Source: Desulfobacterales bacterium C00003106 (GTDB lineage Bacteria > Desulfobacterota > Desulfobacteria > Desulfobacterales > C00003106). Taken from it: a DNA stretch of 13,951 nucleotides. The DNA is taken from contig MAXM01000171.1 in assembly GCA_001751015.1 (NCBI GenBank), positions 1-13,951 of the forward strand, in the 5' to 3' direction. The notes below the pieces were generated by a model. The model worked only from the letters and a program-made list of their open reading frames with translations. It did no database searches and was not told where the DNA came from. Position numbers and translations under genes: made by a program. This document shows, piece by piece, positions 6,456 through 13,822 of this stretch. Positions within the stretch are counted from its first letter, which is position 1, and every line of letters begins with the position of its first letter.

Positions 6456-7379
6456 ATGAACACAATTCACCAGCAGGAGATGGAGCAGCTTCGGGTTCTC
6501 TTCAGGCAAGAAGCGATTGACCGGGCAGGCGACAGAATCAGGATTCTCGAAGTATTCCTCGACACTGAAGAACATGTCACCTGCGCGGAGCTCATAGCTC
6601 TGTTAAACAAGAAAGACTATGATTTTGAACCGGACTTTGTCAGGGAGACCTTAAAACTTTTGGCTTGTTACGGTTTTGTGCAAGAGAACAAATTTGAGCT
6701 TGAAGAGTCTACATATGAACACAGGCATCTCGGATATCATCATGACCATCTGATTTGCACAAGATGCCAGAAAATAGTCGAATTTGAAGACGACGATCTG
6801 GAGGCCCTCCAGCTTCAGATAGCATCTCAATACGGCTTTCACATGCTGCAACACAAGATGGAGATATACGGTCTTTGCTCAGATTGCATAAACAAACGTG
6901 AACCATTGGTTTCCATTGCGTCAGCCAGGGAAGGAGAATGGGTTCAGATCAAGGAGTTCCTCGGAGGAAGCGGCATACAGAACCGCTTGGCTTCTCTCGG
7001 CATACGTGTCGGAGACGAGGTTGAACTATTGACCAACTCCGGCAAGGGTCCCCTTGTTCTTGCTCATAATTGCAGTCGGCTGGCGGTTGGCAGAGGTATC
7101 GCCAAAAAGATCATGATCATTCCCGGCGGAAAAGAAAAAGGTCAAACGCCGGGACTGAGACTAAGCCGGTTGAAAGAAGGACAAAAGGCCACTATAGTCC
7201 GGGTGGGGGGGACCAGCGCATTTCGCAGGCGGCTTATGGAAATGGGTTTCCTGAAGGGAACGGAGATCCAAATTGAAAAGTATGCTCCCTTGCAGGACCC
7301 CATGGAACTGATTCTAAAGGGTTACCATATCTCACTCCGGGTATGTGAGGCCAGCCAGATAGTTGTAAAAAAAGTATAG
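6456..7379 (+). CDS. Fur-FeoA-FeoA fusion protein (putative iron-responsive regulator of Feo)
   Basis: A 307-residue protein with three domains. Residues about 10-145 are a Fur fold: a winged-helix-like part, then HHDHLICTRCQKIVEF (95-110), His129, His133 and CSDC (141-144). Both CxxC pairs and the metal-site histidines of Fur are thus kept. Residues about 157-223 are a FeoA (SH3-like) domain with RLASLGIRVGDEVEL. Residues about 238-306 are a second FeoA domain with RRLMEMGFLKGTEIQI. The usual Fur recognition-helix motif (TVYRTL) is replaced by FVRETL (61-66), so DNA specificity may differ. ATG 6456 is chosen because AAGGAA lies 6 nt upstream; the frame stays open back to 6339 without a ribosome site. 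The stop codon falls inside a palindromic element. Next to feoB, it probably senses iron and controls or assists FeoB. Domain calls are firm; the role is inferred. Confidence 0.88.
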   Translation: MNTIHQQEMEQLRVLFRQEAIDRAGDRIRILEVFLDTEEHVTCAELIALLNKKDYDFEPDFVRETLKLLACYGFVQENKFELEESTYEHRHLGYHHDHLICTRCQKIVEFEDDDLEALQLQIASQYGFHMLQHKMEIYGLCSDCINKREPLVSIASAREGEWVQIKEFLGGSGIQNRLASLGIRVGDEVELLTNSGKGPLVLAHNCSRLAVGRGIAKKIMIIPGGKEKGQTPGLRLSRLKEGQKATIVRVGGTSAFRRRLMEMGFLKGTEIQIEKYAPLQDPMELILKGYHISLRVCEASQIVVKKV

Positions 7380-7499
7380 ACCTTCAGATAATTGATTGCA
7401 CAAGACTAGAGGGAAAAATTCGAGTAAGGCGTACATTGGGGTACGTTGTCGAGGATTTTGACCGATAACGCCGTGCAATTATTTATGTGAAGGTCTATA
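7375..7499. repeat. Palindromic element between the Fur-FeoA gene and feoB
   Basis: A 125-bp palindrome with perfect 12-bp ends, TATAGACCTTCA (7375-7386) and TGAAGGTCTATA (7488-7499). The ends are extended imperfectly through ATTGCAC / GTGCAAT. The centre is CGTAC-ATTGGG-GTACG (7430-7445), again midway. The upstream gene's TAG stop (7377-7379) is part of the left end. The feoB ribosome binding site (AAGGAA, 7501-7506) starts 2 bp past the right end. It looks like a MITE-type insertion within the operon. Its RNA hairpin could shape processing or the expression ratio of the two genes. Confidence 0.75.
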
Positions 7500-7516
7500 G
7501 AAGGAAACCAAACGTA

Positions 7517-9598
7517 ATGCCGAAAAAGACTTTCACTGTGGCGCTTGCAGGAAATCCGAACTCCGGCAAGACCACGGTCTTTAACAATCTCACCGGCGCA
7601 AGACAGAAGGTTGGAAATTGGCCGGGGGTGACCGTTGAAAAAAAAGAGGGTCACCTGAATCACAACGGATACGATATTGTTGTCGTTGATCTGCCGGGCA
7701 CTTACAGCCTCACGCCATATTCCATCGAAGAAATAGTGGCTCGCGATTTTGTCTTGGATGAAAAACCTGATGTGGTCGTAGCCATTATCGATGCCTCCAA
7801 TCTGGAACGAAACCTCTATCTCTCCACACAAATCAGGGAACTCGACACAAAGGTCATCTTTGCCCTTAATATGATCGATGTGGCCCGCGAAAATGCGATA
7901 AAGATAAACACCAACAAGCTCTCCGAGTTGTTGGCTGTTCCGGTAGTGAGCCTTGTCGGTAGCCGCAACGAGGGAACTGACAGGCTTCTTGAGACAATTA
8001 TTTCTATTGCCGAATCAGATAAAGGTATCCCTGATCAATCCCGCCGCGTCAGCTACGGACACGAAATAGAAAAAGCCATCTCTGAACTCAATGCCTTTAT
8101 AAGAGAAAAGACAGGGGGAAACCTGCCGTACAATCCCCGCTGGACCGCAGTGAAGCTCCTGGAAGACGACAGTGTGGTGAAAAAACGGATCATGAACAGG
8201 ACCGGAACTCATGGAGGCGCGATATTAGAGAAGGCATCCGGCCTGCGTCAAGAGCTCTTCGGTTTTTTCCGCGAGGAACCCGAGATACTGATGACGGACC
8301 GGCGATACGGATTTATCGCGGGAATAATCGAGGAGGTCCAGAAGACCGGCCGACGAGACAGAAGGGACATCTCCCGCAGGATCGACAAGATACTGACGAA
8401 CCGCATACTCGGCATCCCTATCTTCATTCTCTTTATGTGGGGGATGTTTCAGATCACCTTCACATTAGGCGCCTATCCGATGGAGTGGCTTGACGCCGGA
8501 GTATGGCATCTCGGCCAGGTCGCGTCTTTGCTTGTTCCGAGCGGCATCCTGCACGATCTTCTTGTTGACGGCATTATTTCAGGTATAGGGGGCGTTGTTA
8601 TCTTTCTTCCGAACATCATGATCCTTTTCCTGTGCATCGCCATCTTTGAAGATACCGGATATATGGCAAGGGCCGCGTTCCTGATGGACAGGGTAATGCA
8701 TCTCATAGGATTGCATGGAAAGTCATTTATCCCCATGCTGATGGGATTTGGCTGTAATGTGCCGGCGATCATGGCTACACGCACTCTTGAAAGCCAAAAT
8801 GACAGGATTCTGACCATCCTGATCAATCCCTTGATGTCATGCTCTGCAAGACTCCCGGTTTATCTGCTTCTCGCAGGGACTTTTTTTACTGAAAGCGCGG
8901 GCAACGTAATATTCGCCATGTACTTCACGGGGGTTATCCTGGCCATCCTGATGGGACGGCTTTTTAAGAATATCTTCTTCAAGGGAAAATCCGCGCCGTT
9001 TGTAATGGAACTCCCGCCTTACCGTAACCCCACGGTCAGAAACCTGCTGATTCACATGTGGGAACGAAGCAAGTTCTTCCTGAAAAAGATGGGAGGAATA
9101 ATCCTGGCAGGGTCTGTAATTGTATGGGTCCTGAGTTCTTTTCCGCAAGGCATTACGTCCTCGACTCCGGAGACGGCAGGCAATAGATACGAAGGATCAG
9201 ACAACCTGGAAGATTCCTACATAGAACGTATGGGGAAATTTTTGGCCCCGGTCTTTGCCCCCATAGGTATTGATTGGCGCGGAAGCGTCGCCATTATTAC
9301 GGGTTTAGTCGCAAAAGAACTCGTTGTCAGCACCATGGGGGTCATTTATGCGGCTGAGGATGAAGATGAAACAGAGGCCTTGAAGACGGCCCTGACAAGG
9401 TCGGGGATGACCCGGGCCTCCGCCCTTTCCTTTATGGTGTTTGTATTGATCTATATGCCGTGTATCGCGACTATCTCGACAATCCGGCATGAGACCAATT
9501 CATGGAAATGGACCATTTTCAGCATAGGTTACAGCACCTCATTGGCATGGATCACAGCCTTTGTGGTTTATCACGGAGCAAAAACAATAGGGATATAG
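7517..9598 (+). CDS. feoB: Ferrous iron transport protein B
   Basis: Inner-membrane Fe(II) transporter with a cytosolic GTPase domain. It has 693 residues. The G-domain shows G1 GNPNSGKT (12-19), G3 DLPGTYS (58-64) and G4 NMID (118-121), with GSR at 148-150 as the likely G5. A helical spacer follows to about 290 and then multiple transmembrane helices from about 297. The Gate motifs are GCNVPAI (412-418) and NPLMSCSARLPVY (437-449). A FeoB C-terminal-type AKELVVSTMGVIYA segment lies at 599-612. There is no long cytosolic tail after the last helix. ATG 7517 is preferred, since AAGGAA (7501-7506) precedes it; a GTG at 7487 lies inside the palindromic element. It follows the Fur-FeoA-FeoA gene, and the moaA start is 15 nt after its stop. 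Confidence 0.97.
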   Translation: MPKKTFTVALAGNPNSGKTTVFNNLTGARQKVGNWPGVTVEKKEGHLNHNGYDIVVVDLPGTYSLTPYSIEEIVARDFVLDEKPDVVVAIIDASNLERNLYLSTQIRELDTKVIFALNMIDVARENAIKINTNKLSELLAVPVVSLVGSRNEGTDRLLETIISIAESDKGIPDQSRRVSYGHEIEKAISELNAFIREKTGGNLPYNPRWTAVKLLEDDSVVKKRIMNRTGTHGGAILEKASGLRQELFGFFREEPEILMTDRRYGFIAGIIEEVQKTGRRDRRDISRRIDKILTNRILGIPIFILFMWGMFQITFTLGAYPMEWLDAGVWHLGQVASLLVPSGILHDLLVDGIISGIGGVVIFLPNIMILFLCIAIFEDTGYMARAAFLMDRVMHLIGLHGKSFIPMLMGFGCNVPAIMATRTLESQNDRILTILINPLMSCSARLPVYLLLAGTFFTESAGNVIFAMYFTGVILAILMGRLFKNIFFKGKSAPFVMELPPYRNPTVRNLLIHMWERSKFFLKKMGGIILAGSVIVWVLSSFPQGITSSTPETAGNRYEGSDNLEDSYIERMGKFLAPVFAPIGIDWRGSVAIITGLVAKELVVSTMGVIYAAEDEDETEALKTALTRSGMTRASALSFMVFVLIYMPCIATISTIRHETNSWKWTIFSIGYSTSLAWITAFVVYHGAKTIGI

Positions 9599-9613
9599 TT
9601 TTGGGGCAACCAA

Positions 9614-10597
9614 ATGGAAACCAACATAGACCCCTTTGACCGAAGGATCACCTACCTCCGGGTCTCTGTCACCGACCGGTGCAATCTGAGGTGTTGCTAC
9701 TGCGTATCTGCTGATGGTCTGAACCCGCTGCCGCACAGCGAGATCCTCAGGTATGAAGAGATCATTGAAATCGTTCGCGCCGCAACCGACCTCGGAATCA
9801 GAAAACTCAGAATCACCGGAGGAGAGCCCCTGATAAGACGCGATATTCTCCCGTTCATCAAGCTCCTTGCCGCAACTCCCGGCATAGAAGAAATAGGCCT
9901 TACAACAAACGGAATCCTGCTGAAGGATATGGCGGGCCCGCTTTCTGATGCGGGCATCAAGAGGATCAATATCAGCCTCGACACACTCAATCCCCTGAAG
10001 TTTCGTAAGATAACTCTCCGCGATTCCTTCTACAAAGTCATGGATGGAATCGCTGCTGCAACAGAGGCATTTTCTCTCGTCAAACTCAATATGGTTGTTA
10101 TCAGGGGGGTGAACGACAACGAAATACCGCAGTTTGTCGAACTTGCCATGCATCATCCGTATGTTGTACGGTTCATCGAATGTATGCCCATCGGAAAAAG
10201 CGGTTTTTGGGATATCAGGAAGGTCTTGACGTTTGATGAAATCAAGTCCCGGATCGAATTGCTCGGCAGCCTTCATCAGGTCCCTTCAATGGCAGACGAC
10301 GGCCCCTCAAAGAGGTATCGCCTCAAGCATGCAAAAGGAGAGATAGGCATCATAAGTCCTCTCAGTCACAACTTTTGCGCTGATTGCAACCGTATCAGGC
10401 TGACCGCTAACGGGAGGCTCAGGCCGTGTCTCTTTTCTGATCATGAAATAGACATCAAAGGACCTGTGAGAAGCGGGTGCACACACAAAGGCTTAACAGA
10501 TTTAATTCAAAAAGCAATTGCGCAGAAACCGCGACGCCATTATGCAGGACTTGACCAGGAGTCGCATCTTTGTTCCATGTCAATGATAGGGGGATAG
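9614..10597 (+). CDS. moaA: GTP 3',8-cyclase (molybdenum cofactor biosynthesis protein A)
   Basis: Radical-SAM enzyme for the first step of molybdopterin synthesis, turning GTP into 3',8-cyclo-7,8-dihydro-GTP. It has 327 residues, full length. The N-terminal cluster CxxxCxxC is Cys23, Cys27, Cys30, with SAM-contact GGEP at 69-72. The second, substrate-binding 4Fe-4S cluster is CxxC-x13-C at Cys255, Cys258, Cys272. The protein ends in the conserved Gly-Gly (MSMIGG). The usual CMP after the first cluster is CVS here. It starts 15 nt after feoB with only a weak GGGG upstream, so coupling to feoB translation is likely. Placement behind feoB is fitting, as two iron-sulfur clusters per protein make an iron demand. 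Confidence 0.95.
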   Translation: METNIDPFDRRITYLRVSVTDRCNLRCCYCVSADGLNPLPHSEILRYEEIIEIVRAATDLGIRKLRITGGEPLIRRDILPFIKLLAATPGIEEIGLTTNGILLKDMAGPLSDAGIKRINISLDTLNPLKFRKITLRDSFYKVMDGIAAATEAFSLVKLNMVVIRGVNDNEIPQFVELAMHHPYVVRFIECMPIGKSGFWDIRKVLTFDEIKSRIELLGSLHQVPSMADDGPSKRYRLKHAKGEIGIISPLSHNFCADCNRIRLTANGRLRPCLFSDHEIDIKGPVRSGCTHKGLTDLIQKAIAQKPRRHYAGLDQESHLCSMSMIGG

Positions 10598-10602
10598 ATA
10601 TC

Positions 10603-11217
10603 TTGAGATTCGCTTGTTCCGGCTTAATCCTTGCCGGAGGATCAGGCGCCCGGATGGGAGAAAACAAGGCGTTTCTCAAAATCAGGGGGAAACGGATACT
10701 TGAGTGCCTGTACAGCTTGTTTCAAGGGCTTTTTGACGAAGTATTGGTTGTCACCAACGAACCGCTGCGCTATCTGGAATGGGACGCAAATATAGTTACT
10801 GATCTTTATCCTGTGCAAGGCTCGCTTGTCGGGATTCACGCAGGGCTCTTCCATGCCTCTTTGCCGCATTCATTTGTGGCGGCCTGCGACATGCCTTTTT
10901 TGAAAAAGGAATCAGTAGAAGTGATTCTCGGTGAATCAGAACCGCGATGGGATGTTGTCCTCCCTGTGACAAAGGACGGGCGCCAGCCGCTTTGCGCCGT
11001 GTATTCAAAAAGATGCATCAAGCCAATTGAAGCGCAGATAGAAAGGGGAGATTTCAGGATCTCCAACTTGACAAAGAGCGTGCGAGTAAAGGAGGTGTAC
11101 GAGGCCTCATTCAGATCAACCGACCCTGAACTCCTCTCTTTTTTCAACATAAACACCCGAAAAGACCTTGCAGCAGCAGAAAAGATCAATCGTAACCGTT
11201 CACGGCTTGAAAGTTGA
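10603..11217 (+). CDS. mobA: Molybdenum cofactor guanylyltransferase
   Basis: Predicted to transfer GMP from GTP to molybdenum-molybdopterin, giving the bis-MGD cofactor used by DMSO-reductase-family enzymes such as formate dehydrogenases. It has 204 residues. The nucleotide-binding signature LILAGGSGARMGENKAFL is at 8-25, GSLVGIHAGL at about 73-82, CDMPF at 95-99, PLCAVY at about 129-134 and the family's C-terminal NINTRKDL at 182-189. No ATG is suitable. TTG 10603 has AGGGGG (10588-10593) 9 nt upstream and lies 5 nt after the moaA stop, so it is chosen. A TTG at 10570 inside moaA is the alternative. It is probably translated in coupling with moaA. Confidence 0.88.
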   Translation: MRFACSGLILAGGSGARMGENKAFLKIRGKRILECLYSLFQGLFDEVLVVTNEPLRYLEWDANIVTDLYPVQGSLVGIHAGLFHASLPHSFVAACDMPFLKKESVEVILGESEPRWDVVLPVTKDGRQPLCAVYSKRCIKPIEAQIERGDFRISNLTKSVRVKEVYEASFRSTDPELLSFFNINTRKDLAAAEKINRNRSRLES

Positions 11218-11254
11218 AATTACCCGACTACTCAACCCTTCAACGAGGTCTGTC

Positions 11255-12211
11255 ATGAAGGCAATGATATTGGCCGCGGGATTCGGTGTTCGGATGCGTC
11301 CGCTCACCAGACTCAGGCCGAAACCTCTCTTTCCTGTCCTTAACCGGCCCATAATCGATATCCTGATCCGGCAGCTAAAAAAAGCCGGTTGCGAGGCAGT
11401 GATAGTAAACACACACCACCTCGCCAGCCTTGTTTCCGACCATGTCGCAGAACAAGATTACGGCATAGGCGTCCGGTGCCGGTTTGAACCGGTCATCCTC
11501 GGCACGGGCGGCGGGATAAAAAATGCGGAAGATTTCTGGGACACGCGCCCTTTCATTGTCATCAATTCGGACATCCTTTCAGACATAGACATTCATGACG
11601 CCTATCGTTTCCACCTCACGCATGACGACCCGGCAACGCTGATCCTCCACGACTTCCCGGAGTTCAACAACGTATGGGTAGAACGGTCAGATCGCATTAT
11701 CGGCTTTCATCAATCAGGAGGAGCCGGCTGCGCATCAGAGCCGTTTCGCAAACTGGCCTTTACAGGGATTCAGATAGTTGACCCGGATATCCTTGACTTC
11801 ATACCGGAAGGGACCTTTTCAAGCAGCATAGACGCCTATGATGCCATGCTGGCAAAAGGTCTGAAACTGAGAGGGCATATCGTAAACGGCCATTACTGGC
11901 AGGATATGGGAAGCATCCGGGGATACCGCCGGGGGGTCCGCGATTTGCTGCTGCAAAGATGCCTGATCCCGGATATCATACCGGAACAGAAAGAGACATG
12001 CTGCGGGAAAAACCTTGTCATGGGGGAAAAGAGCAGGCTTCGCGGATGGAATCTGATCGGTGATAATCTGACTTGCGAAAAGGATTGTATTGTCTCTCGT
12101 TCGATTATATGGGACAATGTGCTCATTCGTGAAGGCGTTGCCGTAAAAGATAGTATTGTCGCAGACGAAGCCATTGTCTCTGCCCCGGCCTCAGGTAAGG
12201 TGATCGTGTGA
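11255..12211 (+). CDS. Sugar-phosphate nucleotidyltransferase (mannose-1-phosphate guanylyl- or MurU-like)
   Basis: Cytoplasmic enzyme that should join a sugar-1-phosphate to a nucleotide to make an NDP-sugar. It has 318 residues. The N-terminal nucleotidyltransferase domain shows LAAGFGVRMRPLT (6-18) with RPKPLFPV (21-28), ILGTGGGIKNA (81-91), NSDI (104-107) and YWQDMGS (214-220). From about 250 the chain has a hexapeptide-like, left-handed beta-helix tail, so it is longer than plain MurU. The exact sugar and nucleotide cannot be told from sequence alone. ATG 11255 has GAGG 6 nt upstream; the open frame extends back to 11168 over mobA. A kinase partner of the AmgK type is not seen here. Confidence 0.85.
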   Translation: MKAMILAAGFGVRMRPLTRLRPKPLFPVLNRPIIDILIRQLKKAGCEAVIVNTHHLASLVSDHVAEQDYGIGVRCRFEPVILGTGGGIKNAEDFWDTRPFIVINSDILSDIDIHDAYRFHLTHDDPATLILHDFPEFNNVWVERSDRIIGFHQSGGAGCASEPFRKLAFTGIQIVDPDILDFIPEGTFSSSIDAYDAMLAKGLKLRGHIVNGHYWQDMGSIRGYRRGVRDLLLQRCLIPDIIPEQKETCCGKNLVMGEKSRLRGWNLIGDNLTCEKDCIVSRSIIWDNVLIREGVAVKDSIVADEAIVSAPASGKVIV

Positions 12212-12248
12212 ACCCCGCTAACCCCTTCAAAAACAAAAGGAGAAAGAG

Positions 12249-12986
12249 ATGAAAAGAAAAAGTTGGATAATCTGTTTACCATTGGTCTTCTTGATTTGTG
12301 TTGCAAGTTTCGAGGTGGCTTATGGCGATCTCTACTGGGAATCAGTAACAGTCACCAAGGGGATGCCTCAGGGTTTGCCCGAGGGGCTTCCACCCGGCAT
12401 GTCCGAGCAGCTATCCGATCAGTTCAACAAGACCGAGACCTCGAAAAACTATCTTGCTTCCAGCGCTTCCCGCACTGATACAAGCGATGGAATAATGATA
12501 ATAAACTATGATACCATGACGCTGTATTCCCTGAATCCTGCGGACAAGACCTATACAAAGATCGATATGAAGTCTATGATGGACAATAATGTGGGGGAAA
12601 TGATGGAAGGGATGATGAAAGACATGAAAATAACCCCCACAAATGAAACAAAGGAAATTGCCGGCTACACTTGCAGGAAGTGCAATGTATCCATGATGGG
12701 CGCAACGACTGAATACTGGACCTCCAAGGATATTCCCGCATATAAGGAATTCGAAAAACTGGCGAAAAAGATGGAAAAGCTGGTTGAGAAGAACCCCGGG
12801 CTAAAGAAGATGAATGCAGCCGCCATGAGCCGGGAGATGGACGGTTTCCCCGTGCAGACAGTGATAAATGTGATGGGGATGACAACGACAACTACCTTGA
12901 AGACCATTGAAAAAAGGAACTTAAGCAAGGAGCTGTTTGAGATACCCAAAGATTACAAGTTGGTTGAGCATCCGATGCCATATTAG
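12249..12986 (+). CDS. Exported Met-rich protein, DUF4412-like
   Basis: Function unknown. It has 245 residues. A clear signal peptide (basic MKRK, hydrophobic 7-22) has a likely cleavage after AYG (26). There is no lipobox, so a soluble periplasmic protein is expected. The mature part begins DLYWES and has a proline/glycine-rich turn region (39-51). INYDTMTLYSLNPADKTY follows at 85-102, then a methionine cluster (110-126, nine Met), then a core TPTNETKEIAGYTCRKCNV (129-147) with Cys142-x2-Cys145, and EYWTSKD at 155-161. This pattern resembles the DUF4412 family. AAGGAG (12237-12242) lies 6 nt before the ATG. It is 37 nt after the nucleotidyltransferase gene. The Met cluster and Cys pair could bind metal, but this is not shown. 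Confidence 0.85.
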   Translation: MKRKSWIICLPLVFLICVASFEVAYGDLYWESVTVTKGMPQGLPEGLPPGMSEQLSDQFNKTETSKNYLASSASRTDTSDGIMIINYDTMTLYSLNPADKTYTKIDMKSMMDNNVGEMMEGMMKDMKITPTNETKEIAGYTCRKCNVSMMGATTEYWTSKDIPAYKEFEKLAKKMEKLVEKNPGLKKMNAAAMSREMDGFPVQTVINVMGMTTTTTLKTIEKRNLSKELFEIPKDYKLVEHPMPY

Positions 12987-12990
12987 CAGA

Positions 12991-13006
12991 AAAAGCCTTT
13001 GCTTTT
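12991..13006 (+). other. Short A/T-stem hairpin between the DUF4412-like gene and pcm
   Basis: AAAAGC (12991-12996) and GCTTTT (13001-13006) form a perfect 6-bp stem around a 4-nt loop, five bases after the stop at 12984-12986. The T tract is within the stem, with no T-run after it, so it is at most an attenuator. Confidence 0.3.
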
Positions 13007-13034
13007 CGCAGTTCTTCAGTGTCCCCTTACAAAA

Positions 13035-13775
13035 ATGGCAAGCAGAAAAATGAAATGGACATATCTTGTTCCCGGCATGATTGCTTTTTTGATGTTCAGC
13101 GCTTTGACAGTTGAAGCAGCGAGTTCATCGTTGCAGAATTTTGAGAAGCAGCGTGAGCGCATGGTGAGTGTTCAAATCAAGGCGCGAGGAATTACTGACG
13201 AGAATGTCCTTAAAGCAATGAGAAGAGTTGAGCGACACAGGTTCGTCGACCAACAATACCGCAGGCATGCATACGAAGATTACCCGTTGCCGATCGGGGA
13301 GGGACAGACCATATCCCAACCGTATATTGTTGCTCTCATGACCCAGGTCTTGAATCTGGATGACACCAAGAAAGTGCTTGAGATCGGCTCAGGGTCCGGC
13401 TATCAGACGGCCGTCCTGGCCGAGATTTGCCACAGCGTTTATACGATCGAAGTTATTGATGCGCTTGGGAAAAGGGCCGCAAAACTACTGGCTGATATGG
13501 GATACGGGAATATCAAGGTAAAGGTTGGTGATGGATATCAGGGATGGGAAAAATATAGCCCTTTTGATGCCATCATTGTCACATGCGCCCCTACACACGT
13601 ACCCCAAGCACTGAAGGAGCAGTTGGCGGAAGGCGGGAGAATGATCATTCCAGTCGGAGAACAATTTGCTCAGGAACTGGTGCTGTTGACAAAGCAAAAA
13701 GGGAAACTAATGAAAGATGCTGTTATTCCCGTGAGATTTGTTCCGATGATGCGAAGAGATGGAAAACCATACTGA
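13035..13775 (+). CDS. pcm: Protein-L-isoaspartate O-methyltransferase with signal peptide
   Basis: SAM-dependent methyltransferase that marks L-isoaspartyl residues in aged proteins for repair. It has 246 residues from ATG 13035. SAM motif I, VLEIGSGSGYQTAVLAE, is at 114-130. The family signature GQTISQPYIVALMT is at 90-103. DGYQGW is at 166-171 and PFDAIIVT at 176-183. It is longer than the cytosolic enzyme because residues 1-28 form a basic plus hydrophobic leader ending VEA, a plausible signal peptidase site. This predicts export, although the methyl donor SAM is cytosolic. ATG 13050 is an equally possible start. No strong ribosome binding site is visible at either. It is the last gene of the plus-strand run. 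Confidence 0.9.
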   Translation: MASRKMKWTYLVPGMIAFLMFSALTVEAASSSLQNFEKQRERMVSVQIKARGITDENVLKAMRRVERHRFVDQQYRRHAYEDYPLPIGEGQTISQPYIVALMTQVLNLDDTKKVLEIGSGSGYQTAVLAEICHSVYTIEVIDALGKRAAKLLADMGYGNIKVKVGDGYQGWEKYSPFDAIIVTCAPTHVPQALKEQLAEGGRMIIPVGEQFAQELVLLTKQKGKLMKDAVIPVRFVPMMRRDGKPY

Positions 13776-13783
13776 TTCTTCAG

Positions 13784-13802
13784 GCGTTCACCGAAAGAAC
13801 GC
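13784..13802 (+). terminator. Possible hairpin after pcm
   Basis: GCGTTC (13784-13789) pairs with GAACGC (13797-13802) over a 7-nt loop, and the stem is extended on the outside by CAG/CTG with one bulge. It lies 8 nt past the stop. Only ATTT follows, so termination would be weak. Confidence 0.3.
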
Positions 13803-13822
13803 TGAGATTTCACCGTTCCTAA

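Noticed and set aside
9539..10276. 245-codon minus-strand open frame opposite the feoB end and moaA
   Set aside because: moaA motifs on the plus strand are complete; the antisense product resembles no family.
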